Shown piece by piece: positions 9,420-18,010 of a stretch of 64,000 nucleotides of DNA. The notes under the pieces were generated by a model that was not told the origin of the DNA, did not search any database, and saw only the letters and a list, made by a program, of their open reading frames with translations. The translations under genes and the position numbers were made by a program. This stretch comes from Nocardia kruczakiae NBRC 101016 (GTDB lineage Bacteria; Actinomycetota; Actinomycetes; Mycobacteriales; Mycobacteriaceae): contig NZ_BDBL01000024.1 of NCBI RefSeq assembly GCF_001612965.1, positions 1 to 64,000 of the forward strand. The letters are read 5' to 3'. The stretch's first letter is position 1. Each line of letters starts with the position of its first letter.

Positions 9420-10769
9420 TCAGAGATCGGCGCCGTCGCGCCGGACGGTGACCGGTTCGGCCAGGCGATTCTCATCGCAGAGCCGCTGCAAGGTCTCCAA
9501 GGTTTCCTCGAGCCCCGGCCCCAGCCGGCGGCCGGGTGTGAACGTGGCCGGTAGGTGGCGCATGCCCTGGATCACGCCGATCGTGTCGTAATGCACCGCG
9601 CCGCCGGGATCGCACCGGAAATCCGGCAGCCGATCGAGCACCGCGACCAGCATGCGCTTGAATACCGTGCGCGCCACATTGGATCCGATACAGCGGTGCA
9701 CACCCAGGCCGAAGCTGAAGTGCCGGTTGCCCTTCCGGTCCAGATCGAGGGTGTTGGGATCCGGGAACAATTCCGGATCGCGATTGGCCATCGCCCACGA
9801 CAGCCACAGCCGCTCCCCCTCCTCCAGCCGGATGCCCGCGTACTCGCAATCCGCGGCGATGGTGCGGCCGTCGCCGGGTGCGGGAGTGAAGTAGCGGAGG
9901 AATTCCTCGGTCGCCGAATTCAACAGCAACTCGCGCTCGGCGCTGAGGATCTCCCGTTGATCCGGATGCTCCGAGAGCCATTCCAGCGCATGGGCGGTCA
10001 GCGCGGTGGTGGTATCGAAGCCGCCGCCGATCAGCAGGCCCAGCATCCCCAGCAGTTCGATATCCGGCGGCGCGGTCCCGTCGATCTCGAGCCGCGTCAG
10101 CGCCTCGATGATTCCCGGACGCGGATGCTCCCGCACTTGCGTGAGGTTGATCAGCAGATCCAGCCCCATCGCCTCGTGCTGACGCCGAACCCGCTCGATA
10201 TCGGGGGAATTGGGCGGGGTGTAGACCGAGGCGTGCGCGGGTTCGCAGTACAGCTGCCATTTACGCAGCGGTATACCCAGCATCGCCAGGGTGAGGACGG
10301 CGGGCACGATATTGGCCAGATCGTCGACGAAATCGATCCGCCCGCTCTCGATCCGATCGTCGAGGCTCGCACGGACCACCTCGTCGACGAACGGCACCCA
10401 GCGCTGCACCGCCGCCGGCGACAGATACGGATTGAGCGCCTGGCGCCACAGCCGCTGTTCGGGCGGATCCATTTCGAGGATGCCGTTGCGGATGGCGTTC
10501 CCGGTCTCGGGGAACGGAATGGTGATGCCGCGGTAGCCGCGGCGCTCCCCGTTCGGATCATGGTCGCTGGACACGTTTTCCGACCGCGCGAGGCTGAACA
10601 CCTCCCGGCTGCCGGCCGCCACCCAGTGCCCGCCGTAGGTCGGCGACCAGGCCAGCGGGCACTGCCGGTGCATGTCCGTGGTTATCGCGTCGAAGTTGTC
10701 GCGGTACTGCGGCGCATGGCGATCGAAGTCGTAGCGCGGCTGTCTGTGGTCGTCGGCGTGCACGGTCAC
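9420..10769 (-). CDS. Cytochrome P450 (subfamily not assigned)
   Basis: The 449-residue P450 has the I-helix motif GGGFDTTT at 248-255, E-x-x-R (EFLR) at 289-292 and the haem loop FSFGLGVHRCIG with Cys at 360. The acid-alcohol pair of the I-helix is Asp-Thr. The C-terminus is about 40 residues longer than that of the CYP123-like enzyme and very polar. The start is GTG with GAGAGGACACATC upstream. It has its own promoter region (10770-10994) with no AACnnGTT site, so it may be outside the putative KstR group. No redox partner is adjacent. Substrate unknown. Confidence 0.85.
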   Translation of the reverse strand: MTVHADDHRQPRYDFDRHAPQYRDNFDAITTDMHRQCPLAWSPTYGGHWVAAGSREVFSLARSENVSSDHDPNGERRGYRGITIPFPETGNAIRNGILEMDPPEQRLWRQALNPYLSPAAVQRWVPFVDEVVRASLDDRIESGRIDFVDDLANIVPAVLTLAMLGIPLRKWQLYCEPAHASVYTPPNSPDIERVRRQHEAMGLDLLINLTQVREHPRPGIIEALTRLEIDGTAPPDIELLGMLGLLIGGGFDTTTALTAHALEWLSEHPDQREILSAERELLLNSATEEFLRYFTPAPGDGRTIAADCEYAGIRLEEGERLWLSWAMANRDPELFPDPNTLDLDRKGNRHFSFGLGVHRCIGSNVARTVFKRMLVAVLDRLPDFRCDPGGAVHYDTIGVIQGMRHLPATFTPGRRLGPGLEETLETLQRLCDENRLAEPVTVRRDGADL

Positions 10770-10994
10770 GATGTGTCCTCTCGGGCGTCCCCGGTCTCAG
10801 GCTCCGACTTCTCAGAATAGTGGGTACGGCAATCTTGCTCTCCCAATTAGAGAATGCTATTTCGGGCAATCTCGACGTCATGGGTATGCGCTACAGTGGC
10901 TCGCCGATACGATTCACAGTAGGGACGGGGGCACGGTCGATGTCGATACCGACCACGACACAGCGCATTTCGACGAGCCGGGTGCGGTAGGGCG

Positions 10995-11999
10995 ATGGCC
11001 AGCGACGATCGCCCGGATTCCCCGCAGCAGCCGCCGTCCGGCGAGCCGGGCCCGCCCCCGGCGCCGCCGACCCGGGCCTACCCCGGTGGCGTGCCGGATC
11101 CCGGCGCGCAGCCCGGCGGCCCCGTGCCGCAGCCACCGGCTCCGCCCACCCAGGCCTATCCGGGACAGCCCGCCCCGCCGACCCAGGCCTACCCCGGACA
11201 GCAGGCGCCGCCGACCCAGGCGTATCCGGGCGGGCAACCGGGCCCGCCACCCGGGTCCGAGGATCCCACCGTCCATGCGGGACAGGGATATCCCGCCGGA
11301 GTGCCGTATCCGGGCGATCCGAATCAGCCCCCGATGTACGGGCAGGCATATCCGCCGGGCGGCTATCCCGAAGGCGGATATCCGGGCGGGCAACAGTATG
11401 CGCAGCCGTATCCGGACCCGCAGTACGGCGGGCAGCCCTACCCGTATCCCGGTGCACCGCAGCAGAATTCGGGTGGCGGCAAGGTGCTGGCGATCGTCGC
11501 GGCAGTGGTCGCGGCGGTCCTCGTGCTGGGCGCGGTCGTCGCGGTGATCGTGGTGCACAACCACAACAAGAACAGCGATACCGATGCGGCCGCCCAGCAG
11601 TCGACGACCACCCGGCCCTCGCCGACGTATTCGACCTCGACCGCACCCACGACCCGCGAAACCACCCGCTACGCTCCCCCGCCACCTCCTGCCACACCGG
11701 CCGATGTCTGGATCGCCGCGGGCTACGACGCCGACACCGGCAAGGTGACCTGGGCGCGCAGCACGATCAGCTCCGACGACGCCACCAACCAGGTCCAAAC
11801 CCGTTGCCCCGGTTGCGCACAACCGGCGGCGTGGGCGCGCAACGCCTGCGTCGCGGTGGTCGTCGGCCAGAACAACGGCTGGGCCTCCACCTGGGGCACT
11901 ACCGCCGAAGAGGCCGAATCCAAGGCCGTCAGCAGCGCACAGGACAACTACGGGGTATCGGGACCGTTCAACAAATGGTCCAAATGCGCGACGGAGTAG
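10995..11999 (+). CDS. Single-pass membrane protein with proline-rich repeats and a DUF4189-like domain
   Basis: The 334-residue protein has three parts. Residues about 1-155 are Pro/Gly/Tyr/Gln-rich and hold three copies of PPTQAYPG (about 46-78). Residues about 162-190 (VLAIVAAVVAAVLVLGAVVA) form one transmembrane helix. A Thr/Ser/Pro linker then leads to an outer domain of about 100 residues with CPGC, a further Cys in RNACVAVV, GWASTWGTTAEEAE and a terminal Cys, resembling DUF4189 domains of secreted proteins. The topology is probably N-in. No function is known. ATG has GGTAGGGCG upstream. Confidence 0.8.
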   Translation: MASDDRPDSPQQPPSGEPGPPPAPPTRAYPGGVPDPGAQPGGPVPQPPAPPTQAYPGQPAPPTQAYPGQQAPPTQAYPGGQPGPPPGSEDPTVHAGQGYPAGVPYPGDPNQPPMYGQAYPPGGYPEGGYPGGQQYAQPYPDPQYGGQPYPYPGAPQQNSGGGKVLAIVAAVVAAVLVLGAVVAVIVVHNHNKNSDTDAAAQQSTTTRPSPTYSTSTAPTTRETTRYAPPPPPATPADVWIAAGYDADTGKVTWARSTISSDDATNQVQTRCPGCAQPAAWARNACVAVVVGQNNGWASTWGTTAEEAESKAVSSAQDNYGVSGPFNKWSKCATE

Positions 12000-12244
12000 A
12001 ACATCGCAGCGAAGAACTCCGGAGCGCTCCGGGCATCGTCGACCGGAGCGCCGCGACCGGCCCGCCGCACGCAGCGGCGCCGGCCCGTCGGCGTGTGCAC
12101 TGACTCCCCCTCCTCGCCAGTGAACACGTTGTGTCCCAACGTGTACTCACGTAGACGCCCATGACGGTGTCATGAACGCTGGTATATGTCAATCGTCGGC
12201 TCATGTACTGTTGTCGAATCCGCCTCTACTCGCCAGGGAGGGCC
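12000..12244. promoter_or_regulatory. Promoter region of the XRE-ImmA-P450 operon with two palindromes
   Basis: Two inverted repeats lie here: ACACGTTG/CAACGTGT at 12124-12144 around a five-base loop, and CATGAC/GTCATG at 12160-12174 around GGT. They are candidate operators for the XRE protein encoded just downstream. A TATATG at about 12182-12187 is a possible -10. No coding frame is supported. Confidence 0.5.
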
Positions 12245-12742
12245 GTGGACGAGGACCCGACCGCTACGCCGCGCGCCGATGACACTGCGCCGCGCGCCGA
12301 TGGTGAGCCGACCGAGCTGGCCGCCAAGATCAATCGCCTGCTCGCGGTGATGCACCCACCGTCCGAGCCACCCTTGTCGAATGTGGCTGCCGCCGAGGCG
12401 ATTACGAAGGCCACCGGCACCTCGATCAGTGCGGCCTATCTGTGGCAGTTGCGGTCGGGGGTGAAGTCGAATCCGACGGTCGCCCACCTGCGCGCGATCG
12501 CCAAGTTCTTCGGAGTGCCCCCGTCCTATCTGCTCGACAACGGCACCGATGCGGCGCTCGACTCGCAGCTGAGCCTGTTACAGGCTATGAAGGATGCGGG
12601 CGTGCGGAATCTGGCATTGCGAGCGTCGGGGCTGACACCGCGGACTCTGTCCAGTATCGCGTCGATCGTGGACCGCGCGCGGGAGTTGGAGAATCTGCCC
12701 CCGGTCGACGGGGACGAACGGGAAGACCAGGACGGACCGTAA
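12245..12742 (+). CDS. XRE-type regulator, EspR-like
   Basis: The 165-residue protein has a disordered acidic N-terminus (to about 30), then an HTH-containing domain with ELAAKINRLL, SISAAYLWQLRSG, NPTVAHLRAIAKFFGVPPSYL and a C-terminal helical part with MKDAGVRNLALRASGL. This order and these residues resemble Mtb EspR, a nucleoid-associated regulator (recalled similarity). GTG at 12245 is chosen because GGGAGGGCC precedes it; the frame to 12203 has no ribosome site. It is the first gene of a four-gene coupled operon and probably regulates it. Confidence 0.85.
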   Translation: MDEDPTATPRADDTAPRADGEPTELAAKINRLLAVMHPPSEPPLSNVAAAEAITKATGTSISAAYLWQLRSGVKSNPTVAHLRAIAKFFGVPPSYLLDNGTDAALDSQLSLLQAMKDAGVRNLALRASGLTPRTLSSIASIVDRARELENLPPVDGDEREDQDGP

Positions 12743-12744
12743 CC

Positions 12745-13230
12745 ATGGGGGCATCGGCCAGGCGGATCCAGAAGGTGCTCGACCGGTTGCCGGTGCCGGA
12801 TCCCTGGGATCGCACTGCCTTCGTGGCCGCGGTGGCCGCCGCCCGCGGGCGCCCGATCACCCTGATTCCGATGGCCATGCACGATGTGATCGACAGCCCG
12901 TGCGGGTTGTGGCTGGTGCGCGAGGACGACGACGTGATCATCCACGAGGACGCCACCTCGGAGTACCACATCGACCAGATCGTGTGTCACGAGATCGGGC
13001 ATATGGTGCTCGGGCACGATCGCGAAACACCCGGCGGCGGTTGCGATTCCACTCTGGGCGCGGTGCTGCCCGATATCGACCCGGACACGGTACGCGCGGT
13101 CCTGGGCCGGTCCGGATACGGCAGCGGACCCGAACGGGAGGCCGAACTGTTCGCGAGCATGGTCATGGTCTCGGCGACCGCCGGTCGTCGCGGGCAGAGC
13201 CTGCGCAACGTGCTGTTCGAGGGGCGATGA
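12745..13230 (+). CDS. ImmA/IrrE-type zinc metallopeptidase
   Basis: The 161-residue protein carries the gluzincin motif HEIGH at 82-86, a likely third ligand in REAELFA near residue 135, and the short core typical of ImmA/IrrE (COG2856) proteins. Family members cleave or inactivate a partner XRE-type repressor. ATG is two bases after the XRE stop. Its own stop overlaps the next start by four bases (ATGA). The natural substrate would be the upstream EspR-like protein (inference). Such proteins are often annotated 'toxin', which I would not assume here. Confidence 0.88.
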   Translation: MGASARRIQKVLDRLPVPDPWDRTAFVAAVAAARGRPITLIPMAMHDVIDSPCGLWLVREDDDVIIHEDATSEYHIDQIVCHEIGHMVLGHDRETPGGGCDSTLGAVLPDIDPDTVRAVLGRSGYGSGPEREAELFASMVMVSATAGRRGQSLRNVLFEGR

Positions 13231-14432
13231 CCTCGTCGGTGCCGGTGGTGATCGCCTGGCCGGTCATCGTCGCGACCGTACTGGTGGTGGCGGCGCGGTG
13301 GGTGTGGTTCGACGACACCGCGGCCGAACGGTATCTCAACTCGACGCTGACGATCATCGCGGCGACCCAGGTGCTGCGCGAGGACGTGGCACAGCGTGCG
13401 ATCGTCGCCGTCGCGCCCACGACCGTGACCACGGTGCAACAGATTTCGCTGTGCACCATCGTCGTCTCGATCGCACCGTTCCTGTGCGTCATCGATCTGC
13501 TGTCCGGTCACGCCGCCCGGGAAGTGCGCAACCGGCAATGGCGGTATCACCTGATCGCGGCGGCGCTGTCGATCGCGATCCTGGCCGCCGGAACCCGCGC
13601 CCGCCGCGAGCAGCGGCCGGTCGAGGTGTCGGGCGGCTGGGCCGAAGTGATGGTCTGGCTGGCCTTCTCGATTCTGCCGCTGTTTCTCGCGGTCCGGATG
13701 ATCGCTCGCTGCTGGTCGGAATATCGCCAGCACGGCGTCACCCGCGGTGAGAAGGTGGTGCTCGCGGGAATAGCGCTGGCCGGGGCGGCGATCGGGGTGA
13801 CCACGGCGATCGCGACCGGGCTGGCGCTGGTGCAGCAGATCGGCGTGCTGGATTCGGTGGACTACCGCCTGCGCACCAATTCCCGCAATTTCTTCTGGAT
13901 CGCGACGGTGATCGCGATCGTCTCGTCGGCACCGGTCGTCGAGGCCCTGCTCGGGGTGGTGGGTTTCGATGCCACCGGCCGGCGGTGGCGGCGGCTGCGA
14001 CCGCTGTGGGAGTCGATGACCACGATGTTTCCCGACAGCCGGCTGCCGATGGAACCCGGTTCGCGCCGGATCACCCGGCTGCGCCTGCACCGCACCACGG
14101 TCGAGATCCGCGACGCGATCCTCGAGCTGCGTCCCTACTGTGCCGATGTGGATCCGGCGGAGTTCGCGAATTTCGCCGCGGCCGAACGTATTCCGCCGCG
14201 CGATGCCGAGCCGGCCGGATACGCCCTGCAATTGGCGCTCGCCGCCCGCGAACGCTCCCGCACCGGCGATCCGCCCGGCGGTGCCGCGGCGACACCGGTC
14301 TCGGATTCGGCCACCCTGGACGACGAGGTGGACGAACTGCTCCGCGTCTCCCGGTGGTGGCCCGCCGCCACCCGCTTCGCCGACCGTCCCCGCACCCTCC
14401 ACCGCGCCGCGCAGGAAGCAGAGAACGCCTGA
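13227..14432 (+). CDS. MAB_1171c-type polytopic membrane protein
   Basis: The 401-residue protein has about seven hydrophobic segments in its first 240 residues, starting with VVIAWPVIVATVLVVAARWVW, and a cytoplasmic C-terminal half of about 160 residues with WESMTTMFPDS, LRLHRTTVEIRDAILELRPY and a terminal Asp/Glu-rich helix. This layout is that of the actinobacterial MAB_1171c 'putative transporter' family, repeatedly found after XRE and ImmA-like genes. Transport has not been shown. It overlaps the peptidase by 4 bases and the P450 by one base, so the four products are likely made together. Confidence 0.8.
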   Translation: MTSSVPVVIAWPVIVATVLVVAARWVWFDDTAAERYLNSTLTIIAATQVLREDVAQRAIVAVAPTTVTTVQQISLCTIVVSIAPFLCVIDLLSGHAAREVRNRQWRYHLIAAALSIAILAAGTRARREQRPVEVSGGWAEVMVWLAFSILPLFLAVRMIARCWSEYRQHGVTRGEKVVLAGIALAGAAIGVTTAIATGLALVQQIGVLDSVDYRLRTNSRNFFWIATVIAIVSSAPVVEALLGVVGFDATGRRWRRLRPLWESMTTMFPDSRLPMEPGSRRITRLRLHRTTVEIRDAILELRPYCADVDPAEFANFAAAERIPPRDAEPAGYALQLALAARERSRTGDPPGGAAATPVSDSATLDDEVDELLRVSRWWPAATRFADRPRTLHRAAQEAENA

Positions 14433-15832
14433 TGACCGTCCGCACCGACACCACGTCCACCCACACGCTGCCGCATCCGCCGTGGCGACTGCCGCTGCTC
14501 GGTGACGTGCTGACCACCGATTTCGCGAAGCCGTGCCAGCGGCTGGCAGAACAGGGCCGCGAACTCGGACCCGTGTTCGAGCAGAAGTTGTTCGGCTATC
14601 CGGCGATCATCGTCACCGGCGCCGAGGCCATCGACGAGGTCAACGACGAGCGGGTGTGGGAGAAACACATCGGCCATTCGCTGATGAAATTGCGGCCCCT
14701 GGCCGGCGACGGACTGTTCACCGCCTTCAACCGGGAACCCACGTGGGCCAAGGCGCACAACATTCTGCTGCCGGCGTTCACCAAGACGGCGATGGCGAAC
14801 TACCACGCCACGATCGTCGCCGTGGTGAACGAATTGGTCGCCGGGTGGGCCACGGACTCGTCCTGGATCGACATTCCCGCCGCGACGAATACGCTGACCT
14901 TCGAAATCATCTCGCGCGCCGGGTTCTCGCATTCGTTCGGCGCCCTGACCGATTCCGCGGCCGATCCGTTCGTGGCGGCGATGGTCCGCGAGCTGACCTA
15001 CGCCAATCGCCGCACCGATGTCCTGCCGTGGTTCGAGCGCCTGTTCCGCCGCGCGCAGTACCGCCGCCACCGCGCGGATCTGGCACATGCGCACGGTGTG
15101 GTCGACGCGATCATCGAGGCGCGACGAGCGCAGCCGCACGCCGTGTCCGAGGACATTCTGGATCTGCTCATCGACGGCGCGGATCCCGATACCGGAGAGC
15201 GGCTGGACGCCACCAATATTCGCAATCAGATCCTCACCTTCCTCATCGCCGGTAGCGAAACGTCCGCCAACACCATCGCTTTCGCGCTGCACTACCTGGC
15301 CACCCACCCGCACATCGCACAGCAGGTGCGATCCGAGATCGACGAGCGATGGCCCACGGCGGATGCCCCCGCCATCGGTTTCGAGGAGGTGGCGAAGTTG
15401 CGCGGTCTGCGCCGGGTGGTCGACGAGACACTGCGGCTCTGGCCGACCGCACCCGGCTATTTCCGCCGCGCCAAACAGGACACCACCCTGTGCTCCGGTC
15501 GCTACCGGATCGCGGCCAAGGACTGGGTGCTGGTGTTGCTGCAGGCCGCGCACCGCGATCCGGCGTGGGGGCCCGACGCCGGGGAATTCAATCCGGACCG
15601 CTTCCTGCCGGACAACATTCGTACTTTGGGGCCACGCGTGTACAAACCGTTCGGCACCGGTCCCCGCGCCTGCATCGGGCGGCAGTTCGCCCTGCACGAG
15701 ACGATGGTCGCCCTGGCCGCGATCCTGCACCGCTTCGATCTGGAACCCGAACCCGGTTACCGGCTGGACGTGCGCGAGACGCTGACCCTCAAACCGGCCG
15801 GGCTGCGCCTGCGCCCGCACCCGCGCCGATAG
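14432..15832 (+). CDS. Cytochrome P450, CYP102-like haem domain without reductase
   Basis: The 466-residue P450 resembles the haem domain of CYP102 (P450 BM3) fatty-acid hydroxylases: KPFGTGPRACIGRQFALHE, ETLTLKPAGL and GDGLFTAF are typical. I-helix AGSETS is at 273-278, ETLR at 332-335 and the haem cysteine at 414. BM3 continues into a FAD/FMN reductase; this protein stops just after the haem domain, and no reductase gene follows, so electrons must come from elsewhere. Its ATG shares one base with the stop of the membrane protein gene. A fatty acid or lipid substrate is inferred. Confidence 0.88.
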   Translation: MTVRTDTTSTHTLPHPPWRLPLLGDVLTTDFAKPCQRLAEQGRELGPVFEQKLFGYPAIIVTGAEAIDEVNDERVWEKHIGHSLMKLRPLAGDGLFTAFNREPTWAKAHNILLPAFTKTAMANYHATIVAVVNELVAGWATDSSWIDIPAATNTLTFEIISRAGFSHSFGALTDSAADPFVAAMVRELTYANRRTDVLPWFERLFRRAQYRRHRADLAHAHGVVDAIIEARRAQPHAVSEDILDLLIDGADPDTGERLDATNIRNQILTFLIAGSETSANTIAFALHYLATHPHIAQQVRSEIDERWPTADAPAIGFEEVAKLRGLRRVVDETLRLWPTAPGYFRRAKQDTTLCSGRYRIAAKDWVLVLLQAAHRDPAWGPDAGEFNPDRFLPDNIRTLGPRVYKPFGTGPRACIGRQFALHETMVALAAILHRFDLEPEPGYRLDVRETLTLKPAGLRLRPHPRR

Positions 15833-15957
15833 CCGCGCCCTCCCAACGGCGGGAATAGCAGGACCCGGTCACGAACCTATGCTTCCGGCGAACGCCTGTC
15901 GCAGCGCGAAGTCGGCGGCGACACGGGGCCCGGACAGGCTGTGGCGGAAGGTGGGTC

Positions 15958-16956
15958 ATGACCGAGTCGGTGAGTTTGCCCCGGGTGACCGACGCACCGC
16001 TGTTGAACGCGGCCGTCAGCCGCCTGGAGAAGGTGCTGGAGGCGCTGCTGAACGGCCTCGGCGACGGCAACGCCAAGAAGGTCGTGATGGCGAGTCTCGC
16101 CGCGACGGACAAACCGACCGAGACGATCACCGGCGAGATGGTCGCCGATTACGGCGATCGGCAGAAGAAGATCCGCAAATACAACGAGGAGTGGAACTCG
16201 CTGGACACCATGATGTCCGATATCGCCGAGAATTCGGCCGGCATCGCCAACGAGACCCGCGCCGCGGTCAAACAACTCGAAACCGATATCACCGGAATTC
16301 TCAGCGGTGTCGCCCCGCATCCCAGTGTGGCCCTGCAATTGTCGTTGATCGACAAGATCGACAAGGCGGTGGAACACGCCGATCTCGTCGTCTCCCAGGC
16401 GCACAAACTCCACGACGAGAACTCCACCCGAATTCCCACCCAGCCGCAGGGCAGCGGCGGTGGCGGCAACTACGGTCCCGTGCCGAGCAGCTATGTTCCG
16501 CCGAACAGCAGTGGCAGCTACGACCGCCAATACACCCAGCCGGTGAGCTCGAGCGGCGGCGGCCCCGGCCGGCACCTCGATGATCAGGAACTCGAGTACT
16601 ACATCGGAAAGGCGCTGGACCGCCTCGGAATCACCGATCCCGCCGCCCGCGCGCGGTGGACCGAAGGTTATCTGACGCTGATCAAACGGGAATCGAGCGG
16701 CAACACCGGCTCCATCAACACGACGGACTCCAACGCGGCCGCGGGCCATCCGTCGCAGGGCCTCACCCAGACCATTCCCAGCACCTTCGAGGCGTATCAC
16801 GTCGCCGGAACCTCCTCCGAGATCACCGATCCGGAGGCGAATATCGCGGCGAGCATGAACTACGTGATGGACCGTTACCACGTCTCGCGGGACGGCTCGA
16901 ATCTGACGTCGAACGTGCAGCAGGCCGATGCCCGTCGTCCCGCGAAGGGCTATTAG
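15958..16956 (+). CDS. Transglycosylase SLT-domain protein with N-terminal helical region
   Basis: The 332-residue protein has a helical N-terminal half (about 1-155, with NEEWNSLDTMM), a Gly/Ser/Tyr/Pro-rich linker, and a C-terminal lytic transglycosylase-like domain: KRESSGN with the catalytic Glu, SQGLTQTIPSTFEAYH, and NIAASMNYVMDRYHV. It should cleave peptidoglycan glycan strands, yet there is no signal peptide. The helical N-terminal domain suggests ESX/type VII export or a tail-like origin; neither is proven. It follows the P450 operon after 125 bases and is convergent with the ADH gene 13 bases away. Confidence 0.82.
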   Translation: MTESVSLPRVTDAPLLNAAVSRLEKVLEALLNGLGDGNAKKVVMASLAATDKPTETITGEMVADYGDRQKKIRKYNEEWNSLDTMMSDIAENSAGIANETRAAVKQLETDITGILSGVAPHPSVALQLSLIDKIDKAVEHADLVVSQAHKLHDENSTRIPTQPQGSGGGGNYGPVPSSYVPPNSSGSYDRQYTQPVSSSGGGPGRHLDDQELEYYIGKALDRLGITDPAARARWTEGYLTLIKRESSGNTGSINTTDSNAAAGHPSQGLTQTIPSTFEAYHVAGTSSEITDPEANIAASMNYVMDRYHVSRDGSNLTSNVQQADARRPAKGY

Positions 16957-16969
16957 CGAGGAGCCGGGC

Positions 16970-18010
16970 TCAGGGCACGATGACGGCGCGTCCGCGCAAG
17001 GTGCCCGCCGCGAGCCGGCGATACGCCTCGGGCGCGTCGTCGAGTGTGAACCGTTCGACGGCGATGTCGAGGACACCCTCGTGCGCCAGATCGATCAATT
17101 CGATCAGCTCGCTGCGCGCACCCCAATACGGGGCGGTGGCCGTCGCCTCGTACGGGCTGACGCCGAAACCGATACGCGCCGCGGACTTTCCGTCGCCGAT
17201 ACCGACGATCGTCACATCGGAATCCACGTCGGCGACGGCCATCGCGATATCGATGGTCGGCTGATATCCGACGAAATCGAGCACCAGGCTCGCGCCCGCC
17301 GCGCCGGTGATCTTGCGGACGTTGCCGGCGGCCTGGGCATTCGACAGCACCGCCTCGTGGGCGCCGACCGATTTCGCGAATTCCAGTTTGTCGTCGCTGA
17401 CGTCCAGCGCGACGACGCGTGCCGGGGACAGGTGGCGCAGCAACTGGATCGCCACATGGCCCAGTCCGCCGCTGCCGATGACGACGGCCCAGGAGCCGGG
17501 ACGCAACTTCGTCAGCGACCGTTTGATCGCGTGATACGGGGTGAGACCGGCATCGGTGAGCGGAACGGTCGCCACCGGATCCAGATCCCCGATCGGAACG
17601 AGATGGCGCGACGAATCGACGATCAGGTAGTCGGCGATGGCTCCCGGCGCCCCCAGACCGGGCGGATAGATGCCCAGTTCGGCCGCGCGGGAACAGTAGT
17701 TCTCCAGACCTTGCGCGCAGAACCAGCAGGTGCCGCAGCCCCACGGTCCGTACACCACCACGCTGGTGCCCAGATCCAGGCCGCGCACACCGTCGCCCAG
17801 CGCGGCCACCGTCCCGGCCCCCTCGTGTCCGAGTGTCAGCGGCAGCGGATAGGTGAAGGCCTCCGCGGGCAACGACATCACGAAATCGTCGGAATGGCAG
17901 ACCCCGGCCGCGCTGACCTTCAGCAGCACCTCACCCGGGCCGGGCTCGGGCGTGGGAATTTCGCGGACCTCCGGTTCGGCACCGACGGTGACGTACTGCA
18001 GAGCCTTCAT
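16970..18010 (-). CDS. Zinc-dependent alcohol dehydrogenase
   Basis: The 346-residue medium-chain dehydrogenase has catalytic zinc ligands in GVCHSDD and GHEGAG, the structural zinc set CGTCWFC...C with four cysteines near residues 91-108, and the NAD motif GSGGLGHVA near 176. It interconverts an alcohol with its aldehyde or ketone. ATG at 18010 is chosen because GAGAGGAAAAG precedes it; the frame to 18055 has no such site. It diverges from the TetR gene over 350 bases. Confidence 0.9.
   Translation of the reverse strand: MKALQYVTVGAEPEVREIPTPEPGPGEVLLKVSAAGVCHSDDFVMSLPAEAFTYPLPLTLGHEGAGTVAALGDGVRGLDLGTSVVVYGPWGCGTCWFCAQGLENYCSRAAELGIYPPGLGAPGAIADYLIVDSSRHLVPIGDLDPVATVPLTDAGLTPYHAIKRSLTKLRPGSWAVVIGSGGLGHVAIQLLRHLSPARVVALDVSDDKLEFAKSVGAHEAVLSNAQAAGNVRKITGAAGASLVLDFVGYQPTIDIAMAVADVDSDVTIVGIGDGKSAARIGFGVSPYEATATAPYWGARSELIELIDLAHEGVLDIAVERFTLDDAPEAYRRLAAGTLRGRAVIVP

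Noticed and set aside
11130-11240. Short direct repeats that might look like a CRISPR array
   Set aside because: They encode the PPTQAYPG repeats of a protein and have no unique spacers.
12123-12130. AACACGTT as a fourth KstR site
   Set aside because: Only the core matches; the outer T and A are missing, and it is part of a different, longer palindrome before the XRE operon.
12745-13230. Toxin of a toxin-antitoxin pair
   Set aside because: The HEIGH motif and size fit an ImmA/IrrE peptidase; no toxin motif is seen, and two further genes are coupled to it.
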